Below are positions 36,988 to 45,454 of a stretch of DNA of 64,000 nucleotides, in pieces; the first letter of the stretch is position 1; each line of letters opens with the position of its first letter. The notes beneath the pieces were generated by a model. That model did not search any database and was not told where the DNA came from. It saw only the letters and a program-made list of their open reading frames with translations. A program made the position numbers and the translations under genes. This DNA comes from Zymomonas mobilis. GTDB lineage: Bacteria > Pseudomonadota > Alphaproteobacteria > Sphingomonadales > Sphingomonadaceae. The DNA lies in contig NZ_VFOF01000001.1 of assembly GCF_006715975.1 (NCBI RefSeq), positions 1,560,001 to 1,624,000 on the forward strand, written 5' to 3'.

Positions 36988-37340
36988 TTTTTAATTATTT
37001 TTTCTGTTTTCCAAACATCCCATTTTGTTCTTATATTTTGTATCGGTATTCTAAAAAAATAGAAATGCAGAATGATTTGCTTGCCTGAAAAAATCGGATG
37101 AAGAAAAACAAAAAAGCACATAGAACTAAAAAAACTAAATAAAAATAAAATTGCATAAATTGCTATAATTGAAATACTAATGAATACAATAGAAGGTATA
37201 TTAATATTTTTTAAAAAATAAGGAAAAATTCCAATTTTATTCAGATATACAAATAAGAAAAACCAGCCCGGCAAGGAAAGAAGCATTGTAAAAGGCACAA
37301 TATTAAATACACTCAAATAGCTTTTTTCCCTATCGAACAT
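36915..37340 (-). CDS. AT-rich membrane protein, probable upstream half of a frameshifted gene
   Basis: 141 residues with two or three clear membrane helices (VPFTMLLSLPGWFFLFVYL, IVFISISIIAIYAILFLF) and a basic segment (KWDVWKTEKIIKKCLNRS) just before the overlap with the next frame. The family is not recognised. Joined with the downstream frame by a one-base shift, it would give a single protein of about 330 residues. Very low GC compared with pgl next door. Confidence 0.5.
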   Translation of the reverse strand: MFDREKSYLSVFNIVPFTMLLSLPGWFFLFVYLNKIGIFPYFLKNINIPSIVFISISIIAIYAILFLFSFFSSMCFFVFLHPIFSGKQIILHFYFFRIPIQNIRTKWDVWKTEKIIKKCLNRSFLIICHIIFFIYFLYMIF

Positions 37341-37350
37341 AATTTATCCT

Positions 37351-37392
37351 AAAAAATAGAGCAGCTACTCTTGAAAAGTAGCCGCTCTATTT
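37351..37392 (-). terminator. Rho-independent terminator of pgl
   Basis: A long stem AAATAGAGC-AGCTACT pairs with AGTAGC-C-GCTCTATTT (37354-37392), with a T-run on the minus strand. It lies 36 bp beyond the pgl stop codon. Confidence 0.85.
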
Positions 37393-37427
37393 AAATGCAG
37401 TTATTCAAACAAAAAAGCAGGTTTTGC

Positions 37428-38147
37428 TTATTTGCTCCAGTAAACGTCGATGGATGCTTCGGTTTCACCGAGAACACGACCGACGGGAAGACGGCTGGAC
37501 GCGCCTTCTTTCAGAGCATCGGTAAGAACCGTGCGTTTGTGATCGCCGGTAATGACAACCATAACGGTATGAGCAGAAGCCAGAGCAGACAAGCTGAGCG
37601 TTACGCGAGCAACGGGAGCTTCTGGTGGTAATGGCACAGGCAAAAGACCAAGTGCACGGCGTTCACGAGGCCCATTAACGGCTTCATCAAAATTGGGTCC
37701 CGGGAAGATGGAAGCGGTATGACCATCGTTACCCATACCCAACCAAACGAGATCAGCTGGCCATTTATAGGAAGCCAGTTTTTCGTCGGCTGCACGACCG
37801 GCGGCAGCGCGATCATCCAGATAGGATTCATCAATCAGGGAAACCAGCTCAGCGCCGGTTTTTTCGAAATATTTGGTCAGAAGGCCAAAGTTGCTCAATT
37901 CATTATCGCGAGCGACCAGACGGTCATCGGTCAGCATCAGCGTGACTTTTGGCCAGTCGAGATCACGGGCAGCCAGAGTCGGGAAAACCAGTTTAGGCGT
38001 CGAACCACCGGGAACGATGATTAAGGCACGGCCTTTTTTTTCGATAGCTTGCTTGATAATAAATTCGATGTCGTCGGCAATCTGTTTGGCCATTGCTTCG
38101 ACATTTTCAAATTCCCACCATTCGGCTTCGGTCATCTTCTTCTCCAT
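37428..38147 (-). CDS. pgl: 6-Phosphogluconolactonase
   Basis: About 239 residues of the DevB/Pgl type, which hydrolyses 6-phosphogluconolactone to 6-phosphogluconate, the step before the Entner-Doudoroff dehydratase. Family motifs are LIIVPGGSTPKLVFPTL, VTLMLTDDRLVARDNELSNF and WLGMGNDGHTASIFPG. The ATG at 38135 has GGAGAAG close upstream and may be the real start. The ATG at 38147 is also possible. In a glucose fermenter of the Zymomonas kind this gene is central to catabolism. Single gene. Confidence 0.96.
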   Translation of the reverse strand: MEKKMTEAEWWEFENVEAMAKQIADDIEFIIKQAIEKKGRALIIVPGGSTPKLVFPTLAARDLDWPKVTLMLTDDRLVARDNELSNFGLLTKYFEKTGAELVSLIDESYLDDRAAAGRAADEKLASYKWPADLVWLGMGNDGHTASIFPGPNFDEAVNGPRERRALGLLPVPLPPEAPVARVTLSLSALASAHTVMVVITGDHKRTVLTDALKEGASSRLPVGRVLGETEASIDVYWSK

Positions 38148-38467
38148 TCATACCTGCCATAATGTAAACAGATTGGCATTGCTGCCTTTCAAGCAGGTTT
38201 ATCTATCTCAATTACAGAACGGCGTCGTCATAGAACAGTTTCAAACTATTTTGACGACTCATTGCCAGACTATTGAGAATATCCGACTTTATTAGAACCG
38301 TAAGCGCGATGATTGGAAGCAAAGATAACAAATTGATCCAGATTATATCTATGCAAAAGAGGCGGGATTGCCGTCATTAGATACAAAAATACGGACAACA
38401 AGCCTGTGTCTTGTCATCCGTATTTTTTGCGTTAGGCCTTCTTCATCTTACGATAGAAGAAGTCTGT
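38148..38467. other. Intergenic region between pgl and etfA
   Basis: Holds the pgl promoter and the etf terminator (listed separately). No gene supported. Confidence 0.55.
38385..38428 (-). terminator. Rho-independent terminator of the etfBA unit
   Basis: AAAAATACGGA (38385-38395) pairs with TCCGTATTTTT (38417-38427), and an inner ACAAG/CTTGT pair extends the stem. T residues follow on both strands. Confidence 0.8.
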
Positions 38468-39400
38468 TTAGAATTTTTCGATCAATTCCGGCATGACTTC
38501 AAAAAGATCACCAACCAGACCGATATCGGCAATCTGGAAAATCGGGGCTTCTGGATCAATATTGATCGCCGCAATTTTACGGGAATCTTTCATACCCGCG
38601 AGATGCTGGATGGCACCGGAGATACCGACCGCGATATAGACTTCTGGTGCAACGATTTTACCCGTCTGGCCGACCTGACAATCATTAGGTGCGTATTCGG
38701 CGTCGACCGCTGCGCGAGAGGCACCGACCGCCGCATGAACACGATCAGCGAAGCCTTCGATCAAGGCGTGGAATTTTTCAGGTGAACCCAAAGCACGGCC
38801 GCCGGAGACCACAATCGGTGCCGTGCTGAGATCAGCGCGACCCGATTGCTGTAAATCGACGGAGACAAAACGGGAAAGACCAGCGTCTTCGGTTGCGTCC
38901 ACGGCTTCGATGGGGGCATCGCCCCCTTCTGCTGCTGCTTTTTCAAAAGCCGTTGCCCGAACCGTGATGACCTTTTTTTCATCAGCGGATTGGACGGTGG
39001 CGATGGCATTACCGGCATAGATTGGACGACGGAAAGTATCAGGCGAAACGACCGTGATAATTTCTGAGATCTGTTGGCTATCCAGTAAAGCGGCAACCCG
39101 TGGGGCAATGTTTTTGCCGTTGGAATTGGCCGAAGCGACCACAGCCTGATAGGAACCAGCCAATTTGACTACCAGAGGAGCAATATTTTCAGCCAAAGCA
39201 TGGGCATAAACAGGCGAATCCGCCAATAAAACTTTATGCACGCCTTTTATTTTGGCAGTGGCCTCGGCCAAGCCACGGATATTTTCACCCGCAATTAACA
39301 GATCGACTTCGCTGTCAATCTGCAAGGCGGCGGTAATCGCAGACAAGCTGCCTTCATCGAGTGAATCACCGTTATAATCGACAAGGACAAGAACACTCAT
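38468..39400 (-). CDS. etfA: Electron transfer flavoprotein subunit alpha
   Basis: 310 residues. The N-terminal domain begins [14 protein letters not shown]. The C-terminal FAD domain has [41 protein letters not shown] and [16 protein letters not shown], then [23 protein letters not shown] carries electrons from acyl-CoA or similar dehydrogenases to ETF-quinone oxidoreductase. The ATG at 39400 overlaps the etfB stop as ATGA and has GGGGAG upstream. It follows etfB. Confidence 0.97.
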   Translation of the reverse strand: MSVLVLVDYNGDSLDEGSLSAITAALQIDSEVDLLIAGENIRGLAEATAKIKGVHKVLLADSPVYAHALAENIAPLVVKLAGSYQAVVASANSNGKNIAPRVAALLDSQQISEIITVVSPDTFRRPIYAGNAIATVQSADEKKVITVRATAFEKAAAEGGDAPIEAVDATEDAGLSRFVSVDLQQSGRADLSTAPIVVSGGRALGSPEKFHALIEGFADRVHAAVGASRAAVDAEYAPNDCQVGQTGKIVAPEVYIAVGISGAIQHLAGMKDSRKIAAINIDPEAPIFQIADIGLVGDLFEVMPELIEKF

Positions 39401-40146
39401 GCTACGACTCCCCATTCTTTGAGCTTGGCCGCAAATTCTTCAACCGATTCCACTTTTTCACCGGCCTGACGCACAGGAGGTTCTTCTACCTTCAAGGTTT
39501 TTAAACGCGGCGTGATATCGACACCAAAATCTTCTGGCTTTTTGGTTTCGATCGGTTTTTTGCGGGCTTTAATAATATTGGGAAGCGAGACGAAACGGGG
39601 CTCGTTCAAACGTAAATCAGAAGTGACCACCGCAGGTAAATTCAGGCTGATGGTTTCAAGACCACCATCAATTTCACGGGTGACTTCGATTTTATTATCG
39701 GCAACCGTCAATTTTGAAGCAAAGCAGCCCTGTGACCAGCCGAGAAGCGCGGCCAACATCTGGCCGGTCTGATTGGAATCGTCATCAATGGCCTGTTTAC
39801 CGGCAATGACCAGATCTGGCTTTTCCTGATCGACAACAGCCTTCAGTAATTTCGCGACATGCAAAGGTTCAACATTTTCATCGGTTTCGATCAGGATGCT
39901 GCGATCAGCACCGATAGCCATACCGGTTCTTAATTGATCCTGAGCTTTGGCTACCCCCACAGAAACCAGAATGATTTCTTTGACGATGCCCTTTTCTTTC
40001 ATCCTGACAGCCTCTTCGACCGCGATTTCATCAAAGGGGTTGAGAGACATTTTAAGATTGGAAAGATCAATTCCCGAGCCATCGGTTTTCACCCTTGGTC
40101 TCAGGTTATAATCAATCACGCGTTTAACGGGCACTATTACTTTCAT
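39397..40146 (-). CDS. etfB: Electron transfer flavoprotein subunit beta
   Basis: 249 residues starting [20 protein letters not shown]. It contains [31 protein letters not shown]-like [37 protein letters not shown] and the AMP-binding region. GGGAGA about 6 bases before 40146 supports this start over 40176. It pairs with EtfA. No acyl-CoA dehydrogenase is adjacent, so the electron donor is not shown here. Confidence 0.97.
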   Translation of the reverse strand: MKVIVPVKRVIDYNLRPRVKTDGSGIDLSNLKMSLNPFDEIAVEEAVRMKEKGIVKEIILVSVGVAKAQDQLRTGMAIGADRSILIETDENVEPLHVAKLLKAVVDQEKPDLVIAGKQAIDDDSNQTGQMLAALLGWSQGCFASKLTVADNKIEVTREIDGGLETISLNLPAVVTSDLRLNEPRFVSLPNIIKARKKPIETKKPEDFGVDITPRLKTLKVEEPPVRQAGEKVESVEEFAAKLKEWGVVA

Positions 40147-40207
40147 CAGAATCTCCCTTTGCCGGTTATGAAGCATGCTGGAGTTAGTGTTACCGCAAGC
40201 TGAAATA

Positions 40208-41404
40208 TCAAGCAGTCTGCCGGATAGCGGCTACGATTTTTTGAGCAGCATCACCGAGATCATTGGCTGTAATAATGGGCAATCCCGAAGAGACAAGAGC
40301 GGCCTTACCTTCGTTGACATTGTTGCCTTCTAATCGAACAACCAAAGGAACGGTCATTTCAAGTTCGCGGGCGGCGGCGATAATGCCTTCTGCGAGGATA
40401 TCACAACGCATAATTCCGCCGAAAATATTGACCAAAATACCTTTGACCGAAGGATCGGAGAGAATAATGCGGAATGCGGCGGCTACTTTTTCTTTGCTGG
40501 CACCGCCGCCGACATCCAAAAAGTTAGCTGGCATTTCACCATGAAGCTGGATGATGTCCATCGTGCCCATAGCCAGACCGGCACCATTGACCATGCAGCC
40601 GATGCTACCATCCAGTTTGATATAAGACAGACCAGCCTGACGGGCTTCTTGTTCTAATGGATCGGAAGCACCGGCCTCGCCCATGGCAGCAATGCTGGAA
40701 TGACGGAACAGGGCGTTGTCGTCGAAGCTGACCTTGGCATCAACTGGCAAAAGCTTACCATCGGTGGTTTCAACCAGTGGATTGATTTCAAGCAGGCTTA
40801 TGTCGGATTCAATGAAGGCTTTATAAAGGCTGGCAGCCAGTTTGATACCTTGTTTGAAAACATCACCGGACAGGCCGAGCGCAAAACCAATCATCCGGCC
40901 ATGATGAGGCTGGAATCCGGTTGCCGGATCGATAGCGATGCGATGAATGGCTTCCGGTTTATCTTTAGCAACAGCTTCGATATCCATGCCACCTTCAGGC
41001 GAAGCGACAAAAGTAACCCGACCCGTTTTACGATCGACCAGAAGAGACAGGTAAAATTCACGACCAATTGAAATGGCTTCCGTAATCAGCAGCTTTTCAA
41101 CGGGAATACCCTGAGCGTCAGTCTGCGCCGTCACCAGTCGCCGACCCAACATTGAAGCCGCTTGTTCTTTGACCGCCGCGAGGTCGGAGACCAAACGAAC
41201 GCCGCCGCCTTCTGTTGGCGCTTCGAGGAAATGCCCTTTACCGCGACCACCCGCCAAAATCTGGGATTTGATGACATAGGGGGCTGAAGAAAGTTTTTCT
41301 GCGGCCTGAACGGCTTCTTCCACGCTAGCTGCCATATAACCGGGGACAACCGATACACCCCGTTCGTTTAAGAGAGCCATCGCCTGATATTCGTATATAT
41401 TCAC
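40208..41404 (-). CDS. sucC: Succinate-CoA ligase beta subunit (ADP-forming)
   Basis: 398 residues, full length. The ATP-grasp domain begins [16 protein letters not shown] and has [14 protein letters not shown], the interface blocks [32 protein letters not shown], and the C-terminal [30 protein letters not shown] and [13 protein letters not shown]. Start is a GTG at 41404 with a weak Shine-Dalgarno. The alpha subunit gene sucD, normally directly downstream, is not here. etfB comes next instead. Confidence 0.97.
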   Translation of the reverse strand: MNIYEYQAMALLNERGVSVVPGYMAASVEEAVQAAEKLSSAPYVIKSQILAGGRGKGHFLEAPTEGGGVRLVSDLAAVKEQAASMLGRRLVTAQTDAQGIPVEKLLITEAISIGREFYLSLLVDRKTGRVTFVASPEGGMDIEAVAKDKPEAIHRIAIDPATGFQPHHGRMIGFALGLSGDVFKQGIKLAASLYKAFIESDISLLEINPLVETTDGKLLPVDAKVSFDDNALFRHSSIAAMGEAGASDPLEQEARQAGLSYIKLDGSIGCMVNGAGLAMGTMDIIQLHGEMPANFLDVGGGASKEKVAAAFRIILSDPSVKGILVNIFGGIMRCDILAEGIIAAARELEMTVPLVVRLEGNNVNEGKAALVSSGLPIITANDLGDAAQKIVAAIRQTA

Positions 41405-41686
41405 CTGATTCTGGCCTTTTTACTGGATAAAATAACAGAATGTTTAGGACAAAATCAGTCGGAGGAAGCCCGACTGATGGTCTGATGAGAACCATGATAG
41501 TCGATAGAAAGCCGAACTTCTATAAAAACAAAATGAAGAAATAAAGCGCTCGCCATTTAAGGGATGATAGCTAATCGGTCTTTATATTTAATTTTTCATG
41601 ATGACTTGAAAAAAATTTACGTAAGAAATATTACATCCATAATTGAACTATCTTTTATTTTTGTTACAGGAGTTAAATAGATTCGG
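41405..41686. other. Intergenic region upstream of sucC
   Basis: About 280 bp containing the sucC promoter and, on the other strand, the region before the small ORF at 41687. No other feature recognised. Confidence 0.5.
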
Positions 41687-41767
41687 ATGCTTTCAACGGC
41701 TATGGATCTATTTTATGCGGCAATTAGCTCCATATTGCTGTATATTTATAGTCAGGTGATTGAGTAA
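41687..41767 (+). CDS. Possible 26-residue single-helix membrane peptide
   Basis: The frame MLSTAMDLFYAAISSILLYI... ends at TAA 41765-41767. Nearly the whole peptide is hydrophobic and would span the membrane once, like small subunits that stabilise larger membrane complexes. AGGAG lies at 41668-41672, a somewhat long 14 bases before the ATG. A strong terminator begins 27 bp after the stop. Together these look like a short independent transcription unit. It could also be a small RNA rather than a gene. Confidence 0.4.
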   Translation: MLSTAMDLFYAAISSILLYIYSQVIE

Positions 41768-41793
41768 GCCCCCTTGCTCACTGACAAAATAAT

Positions 41794-41825
41794 GGCCGCT
41801 CCTTTTCTAGGGGGCGGCCTTCTTT
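41794..41825 (+). terminator. GC-rich terminator after the small ORF
   Basis: GGCCGCTCC (41794-41802) pairs with GGGGCGGCC (41811-41819), with one G-T pair, followed by TTCTTTT. It closes whatever transcript covers 41687-41767. Confidence 0.8.
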
Positions 41826-41853
41826 TACAGAAAAATAGATTTTATTGGTAATA

Positions 41854-41886
41854 ATACGACCTTTTTTCCTTGAAAAAAGGCCGTAT
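41854..41886 (-). terminator. Terminator of the autotransporter gene
   Basis: ATACG-A-CCTTTTTT pairs with AAAAAAGG-C-CGTAT around a short loop, 53 bp beyond the autotransporter stop codon on the minus strand. Confidence 0.65.
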
Positions 41887-41939
41887 CCGAGGTGGGTAAT
41901 TCTGTCTGTTATTTTTATTTCAGACTGAATCTTGTGTTA

Positions 41940-44900
41940 TCAGAAGCGATAGGTCACCGAACCGCGATAGGCAGTATAGGAGAGATCTTGGCGACCAAAG
42001 ACCGTACCAGCCGATAAATCGAAATCGACACGCCGTCCCTTGATTTTCAAGCCGCCATCAACTTCACCCCAGTTATGATCGCTGTTAGGCAGCATGAAGG
42101 CCGCATCAGGGCCTATGCCATTGACGAAATTCGCCGTTATAGAATGGGGCTGATGCAATAATTCATGCACATAATGGGCGCTGGCATGAGGTGCCAAGAC
42201 AATGCCACCAACCTTGACGTTACCGGAGAAATCAAAACCGGCTCTTGTCTGGACGGAATTATAAGCTTTGCGATTAAGCTGTAAAGCCGCTTCGCTATCG
42301 CCGCCGTCTATGGCACGATCGGTCAAGTTGTTGCCGTTGGTCTTTTGCCCCCGAACCGCGACATTCGGTGTAATAACCAACTGGGACAGTTTGATATCGC
42401 GCCCTAAGCCGATTTCGGCGGAACCACTGAAAGAGGAACCTTTCTGCCGGAAATTGTAACTCAGGCTGTCGATTGCGCCCTGTCTTTTGTTGGTTGTGCT
42501 GAAGATACCACCGCTGACCTGTCCTGATAAAATCAGTTTGGCCGGTAATTTATAGGAGGCATAAACTGTGGCCTGTGCCAAACTACCTTTGCTTTGTTGG
42601 CCGTTTGAAGTGTCGCCGTTCAAATTCGTATAGGACAGACCGACACCGGCTTTCACCTTGGAATTGGCTTCAATTTCGGCACCGCCTGCCAAGAACCATC
42701 CATTAAAGCTATCATGTCCAGACAGGCTGGTTGAAGGCATGGATTGATTATGACCATTCAGATAACCGCTTGCCACAAAGGCGCTGATATTATCAGCAAA
42801 TTTGATATTGGGTGAAAGCGAGACAGTGTCTGAAATATCAGAGGCTTGTCTCTGTCCAACATTACGAGACGAAGAGGCTGATGCAAAAGCGAGAGGCTGG
42901 CCATAAAAAGCCAAACTGCCGCCCATATCTTCATGGCTGATACGGCTTAGACGTTGGCGGAAAAAGCGGGTCATGTTTTCACTGCCTGCCCGATCCAACG
43001 CGCGGATGGTAGCTTCATTACGCGGTGCCATCGATTCCAGCGTTGCTTGCAAATGCGCGGCATCCATCAAATCAAGGCGAGAGTAGATATTATCTAATCC
43101 CGAGACATTGGCCTGAAGATTTTGATCCAGCAATTGTGCATAGGCCGTTTGTGCCGAAGAATGACTGTTGATGATTTCCTGATAGCCTCTCATCCGGATA
43201 GTGGCAGTGACGCTGTTGTCGTCATAGCTTAAAACCGGATTGATAATGCCATCTAGACCAGTCGAGCTGCCGAATGTGCCGGACAGACCATCACTGGCCG
43301 TCAGGAAGGTAAATTGGTCACCGTTATGGACTTTATAGCCGGACATGGCCGAGAAGCGGACAGCGCCGCCGATATTGGCTAAGCCATTGACAGTCACCTT
43401 ATCGGAGGTCTGGTTAGAACCCAATCGGATAGCCAGCGTACTGCCGGATGAAAGAATAAGATTACCATTAACGGTCATATTGCCTGTTGGGGCAATCACA
43501 CCGGCGACATTGGTAAGATAGGGAGTGGTGATGCTGCCGCTACCACTCAACAGACCGGTAATGATAGCATAATCACCCGCTGTTGACAGATCACCATCAA
43601 CATTCATCCAGCCATTATACTGGGTGACATCGATCAAACTGTTAAGCCCGTATCCCTTTTGAATATCGAGTTTAGCCCCTGCCCCATCGATAGCGAAACG
43701 GTCAACGGTCGCATTCATATCAAGCGTGGTCGTACCATCGGCAGAAAGCGTGATATCAAAATAGCGTGCCTTGGCACCACTTTCCCGGTCGGCTTCTTGG
43801 TTATTAGGCACAAAGCCGCTGGCATTAGGCAGGCCATTTTCCAAGGTCGCATCTGGTAATGCGCTTTGGCCGTTATCGCTTGCGCTTCCGGTCAGGGTTT
43901 TACAGAAATTGCTTGTCCCACTGTCATAACAGAGGCTGCCGAATTTAGGATTATCGCCGTTTACACCCGCTTCTGTGGTGGTAGGAACGCCGTTTACTAA
44001 CTGACCATTGCTATCGATGATCTGATAGCTGGGATCAATTTGGCTTAACCAATGATCGGGATTGCTCCATTTACTATCTCCGGCCTTGGCAGTGGCGTAG
44101 TGGTAAGGATTATTTTCAGCGATCCACTGCCAATAGAGATAGAGAGGTTGATAAAAAGCGGTCGTGCCGTAGCTGCCTTCGACTTGACCCGGAAAATAGC
44201 GGTTATTGCCGGACAAAACGCCGATCATAACTTCTTTTGAAAAAGTCTGATCCAGAATAAGAGGCCCGCCGGAATCACCGGAAGCGGTCATGCCCTCTTT
44301 TGGGAGCGCAGTATCACTGAACAGATTAATATCGTTCGGATTGGCCCCTTCTTGCCCCTTTTTCGGATCATCAAAATCAAACTGATAGAGGTTCTGTGCT
44401 GAGCCATTAGCTGTATTCGATAAGAATCCTGTCACATCGTTCATAGAAGCCAGAGCACCCAACATGTTTTCCGCAGAGCGGCGTCGGTAATCTATGGCCT
44501 CAGTGGCGCCTGTTGAACCCGTACCTGACAGACCGTAACCGCTCATCGTCACATGATAGCCCGTGCCATTTTTGTCCGTGCTATCGGTAGTGCCGGTCAG
44601 CGGAGAAAAAAGCAGTGCCCATGTAGGGATATTGGAGGCCGGTGTGTCAAGCGTTGCGGTCGCGATATCGCTGTGCAGGTAATTTTTGCCAGACGGGTCA
44701 ATAGACGCCGCGTTATATTTTACCTGTTCAACCGTATATATCGCCTGTTCAACATTGGTTTGGTAACGTTGTCCCGAAGATAGCCAATTGGTTACTGCAT
44801 CTTTGTTGTCTGCCGAGAAACCGAAGCTGACTGGCGTGCCCCCTTGCCCCGAACCATAGCTGGTCGCGGCAGCATCATTGACGCAATGAGCAGCAAAAAG

Positions 44901-45140
44901 CACAGTTCTTGGATTGATCAAAGTACCGGTGCAGGTCGTAAGATTACCGTTTTGAGTGTCGGTAACCATCTGGCCAATACCTGTGAGATTAGTCTGATCC
45001 AAAGTACTATCCGGTGTATTGTTATCGTTGATAACAATAGCCTCGGCAGATGAAGGAAAGGCTAACGTGGCACCGGCTTGAATAATAAAGGTGACACTCG
45101 CTAGCCAAAGGCTGCGCTTCGAAATCTTCCGCTTGGACAT
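41940..45140 (-). CDS. Autotransporter with trypsin-like (S1) serine protease passenger
   Basis: 1066 residues. The signal peptide runs to about residue 34. A chymotrypsin-fold protease domain has the full triad: H85 in LFAAHCVND, D158 in LHSDIATATLD and S290 in SGDSGGPLIL. A repeat-rich beta stalk (about 440-650) with GLLSGSGSITTPYLTN, typical of autotransporter passengers, follows. The C-terminal beta-barrel (about 790-1066) ends in VTYRF, the usual terminal aromatic. The protease would be displayed at or released from the surface. Target unknown. It resembles the SSP/IgA-like layout but with an S1-type rather than subtilisin domain. Monocistronic. Confidence 0.92.
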   Translation of the reverse strand: MSKRKISKRSLWLASVTFIIQAGATLAFPSSAEAIVINDNNTPDSTLDQTNLTGIGQMVTDTQNGNLTTCTGTLINPRTVLFAAHCVNDAAATSYGSGQGGTPVSFGFSADNKDAVTNWLSSGQRYQTNVEQAIYTVEQVKYNAASIDPSGKNYLHSDIATATLDTPASNIPTWALLFSPLTGTTDSTDKNGTGYHVTMSGYGLSGTGSTGATEAIDYRRRSAENMLGALASMNDVTGFLSNTANGSAQNLYQFDFDDPKKGQEGANPNDINLFSDTALPKEGMTASGDSGGPLILDQTFSKEVMIGVLSGNNRYFPGQVEGSYGTTAFYQPLYLYWQWIAENNPYHYATAKAGDSKWSNPDHWLSQIDPSYQIIDSNGQLVNGVPTTTEAGVNGDNPKFGSLCYDSGTSNFCKTLTGSASDNGQSALPDATLENGLPNASGFVPNNQEADRESGAKARYFDITLSADGTTTLDMNATVDRFAIDGAGAKLDIQKGYGLNSLIDVTQYNGWMNVDGDLSTAGDYAIITGLLSGSGSITTPYLTNVAGVIAPTGNMTVNGNLILSSGSTLAIRLGSNQTSDKVTVNGLANIGGAVRFSAMSGYKVHNGDQFTFLTASDGLSGTFGSSTGLDGIINPVLSYDDNSVTATIRMRGYQEIINSHSSAQTAYAQLLDQNLQANVSGLDNIYSRLDLMDAAHLQATLESMAPRNEATIRALDRAGSENMTRFFRQRLSRISHEDMGGSLAFYGQPLAFASASSSRNVGQRQASDISDTVSLSPNIKFADNISAFVASGYLNGHNQSMPSTSLSGHDSFNGWFLAGGAEIEANSKVKAGVGLSYTNLNGDTSNGQQSKGSLAQATVYASYKLPAKLILSGQVSGGIFSTTNKRQGAIDSLSYNFRQKGSSFSGSAEIGLGRDIKLSQLVITPNVAVRGQKTNGNNLTDRAIDGGDSEAALQLNRKAYNSVQTRAGFDFSGNVKVGGIVLAPHASAHYVHELLHQPHSITANFVNGIGPDAAFMLPNSDHNWGEVDGGLKIKGRRVDFDLSAGTVFGRQDLSYTAYRGSVTYRF

Positions 45141-45454
45141 GGGCCCCCATAACTTTAAATAAATTTACGACCAAAGTTTTGATAATAAAAAAATAAGTCG
45201 TTATTTATAAACAGCATGAAGGCATGTTTTATTTAGAGTAAATATTTCATATTTTGCATGATTTCATAATTTTCATTTAATTTAATATTCTAAAAAGCGA
45301 ATTTTTCATTTTTTAAAACTATATATAATACTATTTTACATTATATTCAGTTTTACATTTATTAGTGAATTCAGTTTTTATAGGATTTTCATAAAAAATA
45401 AGCCAACCCCTGAGACAGGCATCGGCTTGGGCATTTTAAAAAAAAGTCGGTCTT
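45141..45454. other. AT-rich intergenic region between autotransporter and helicase genes
   Basis: About 310 bp holding the autotransporter promoter (AT-rich 45170-45380) and, at its far end, the terminator of the nuclease-helicase gene. No gene supported. Confidence 0.55.
45391..45430 (-). terminator. Probable terminator of the nuclease-helicase gene
   Basis: On the minus strand AAGCC...GGCTT forms an imperfect stem with inner GC pairs, followed by ATTTTTTATG. It lies about 25 bp after the stop codon. Confidence 0.5.
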
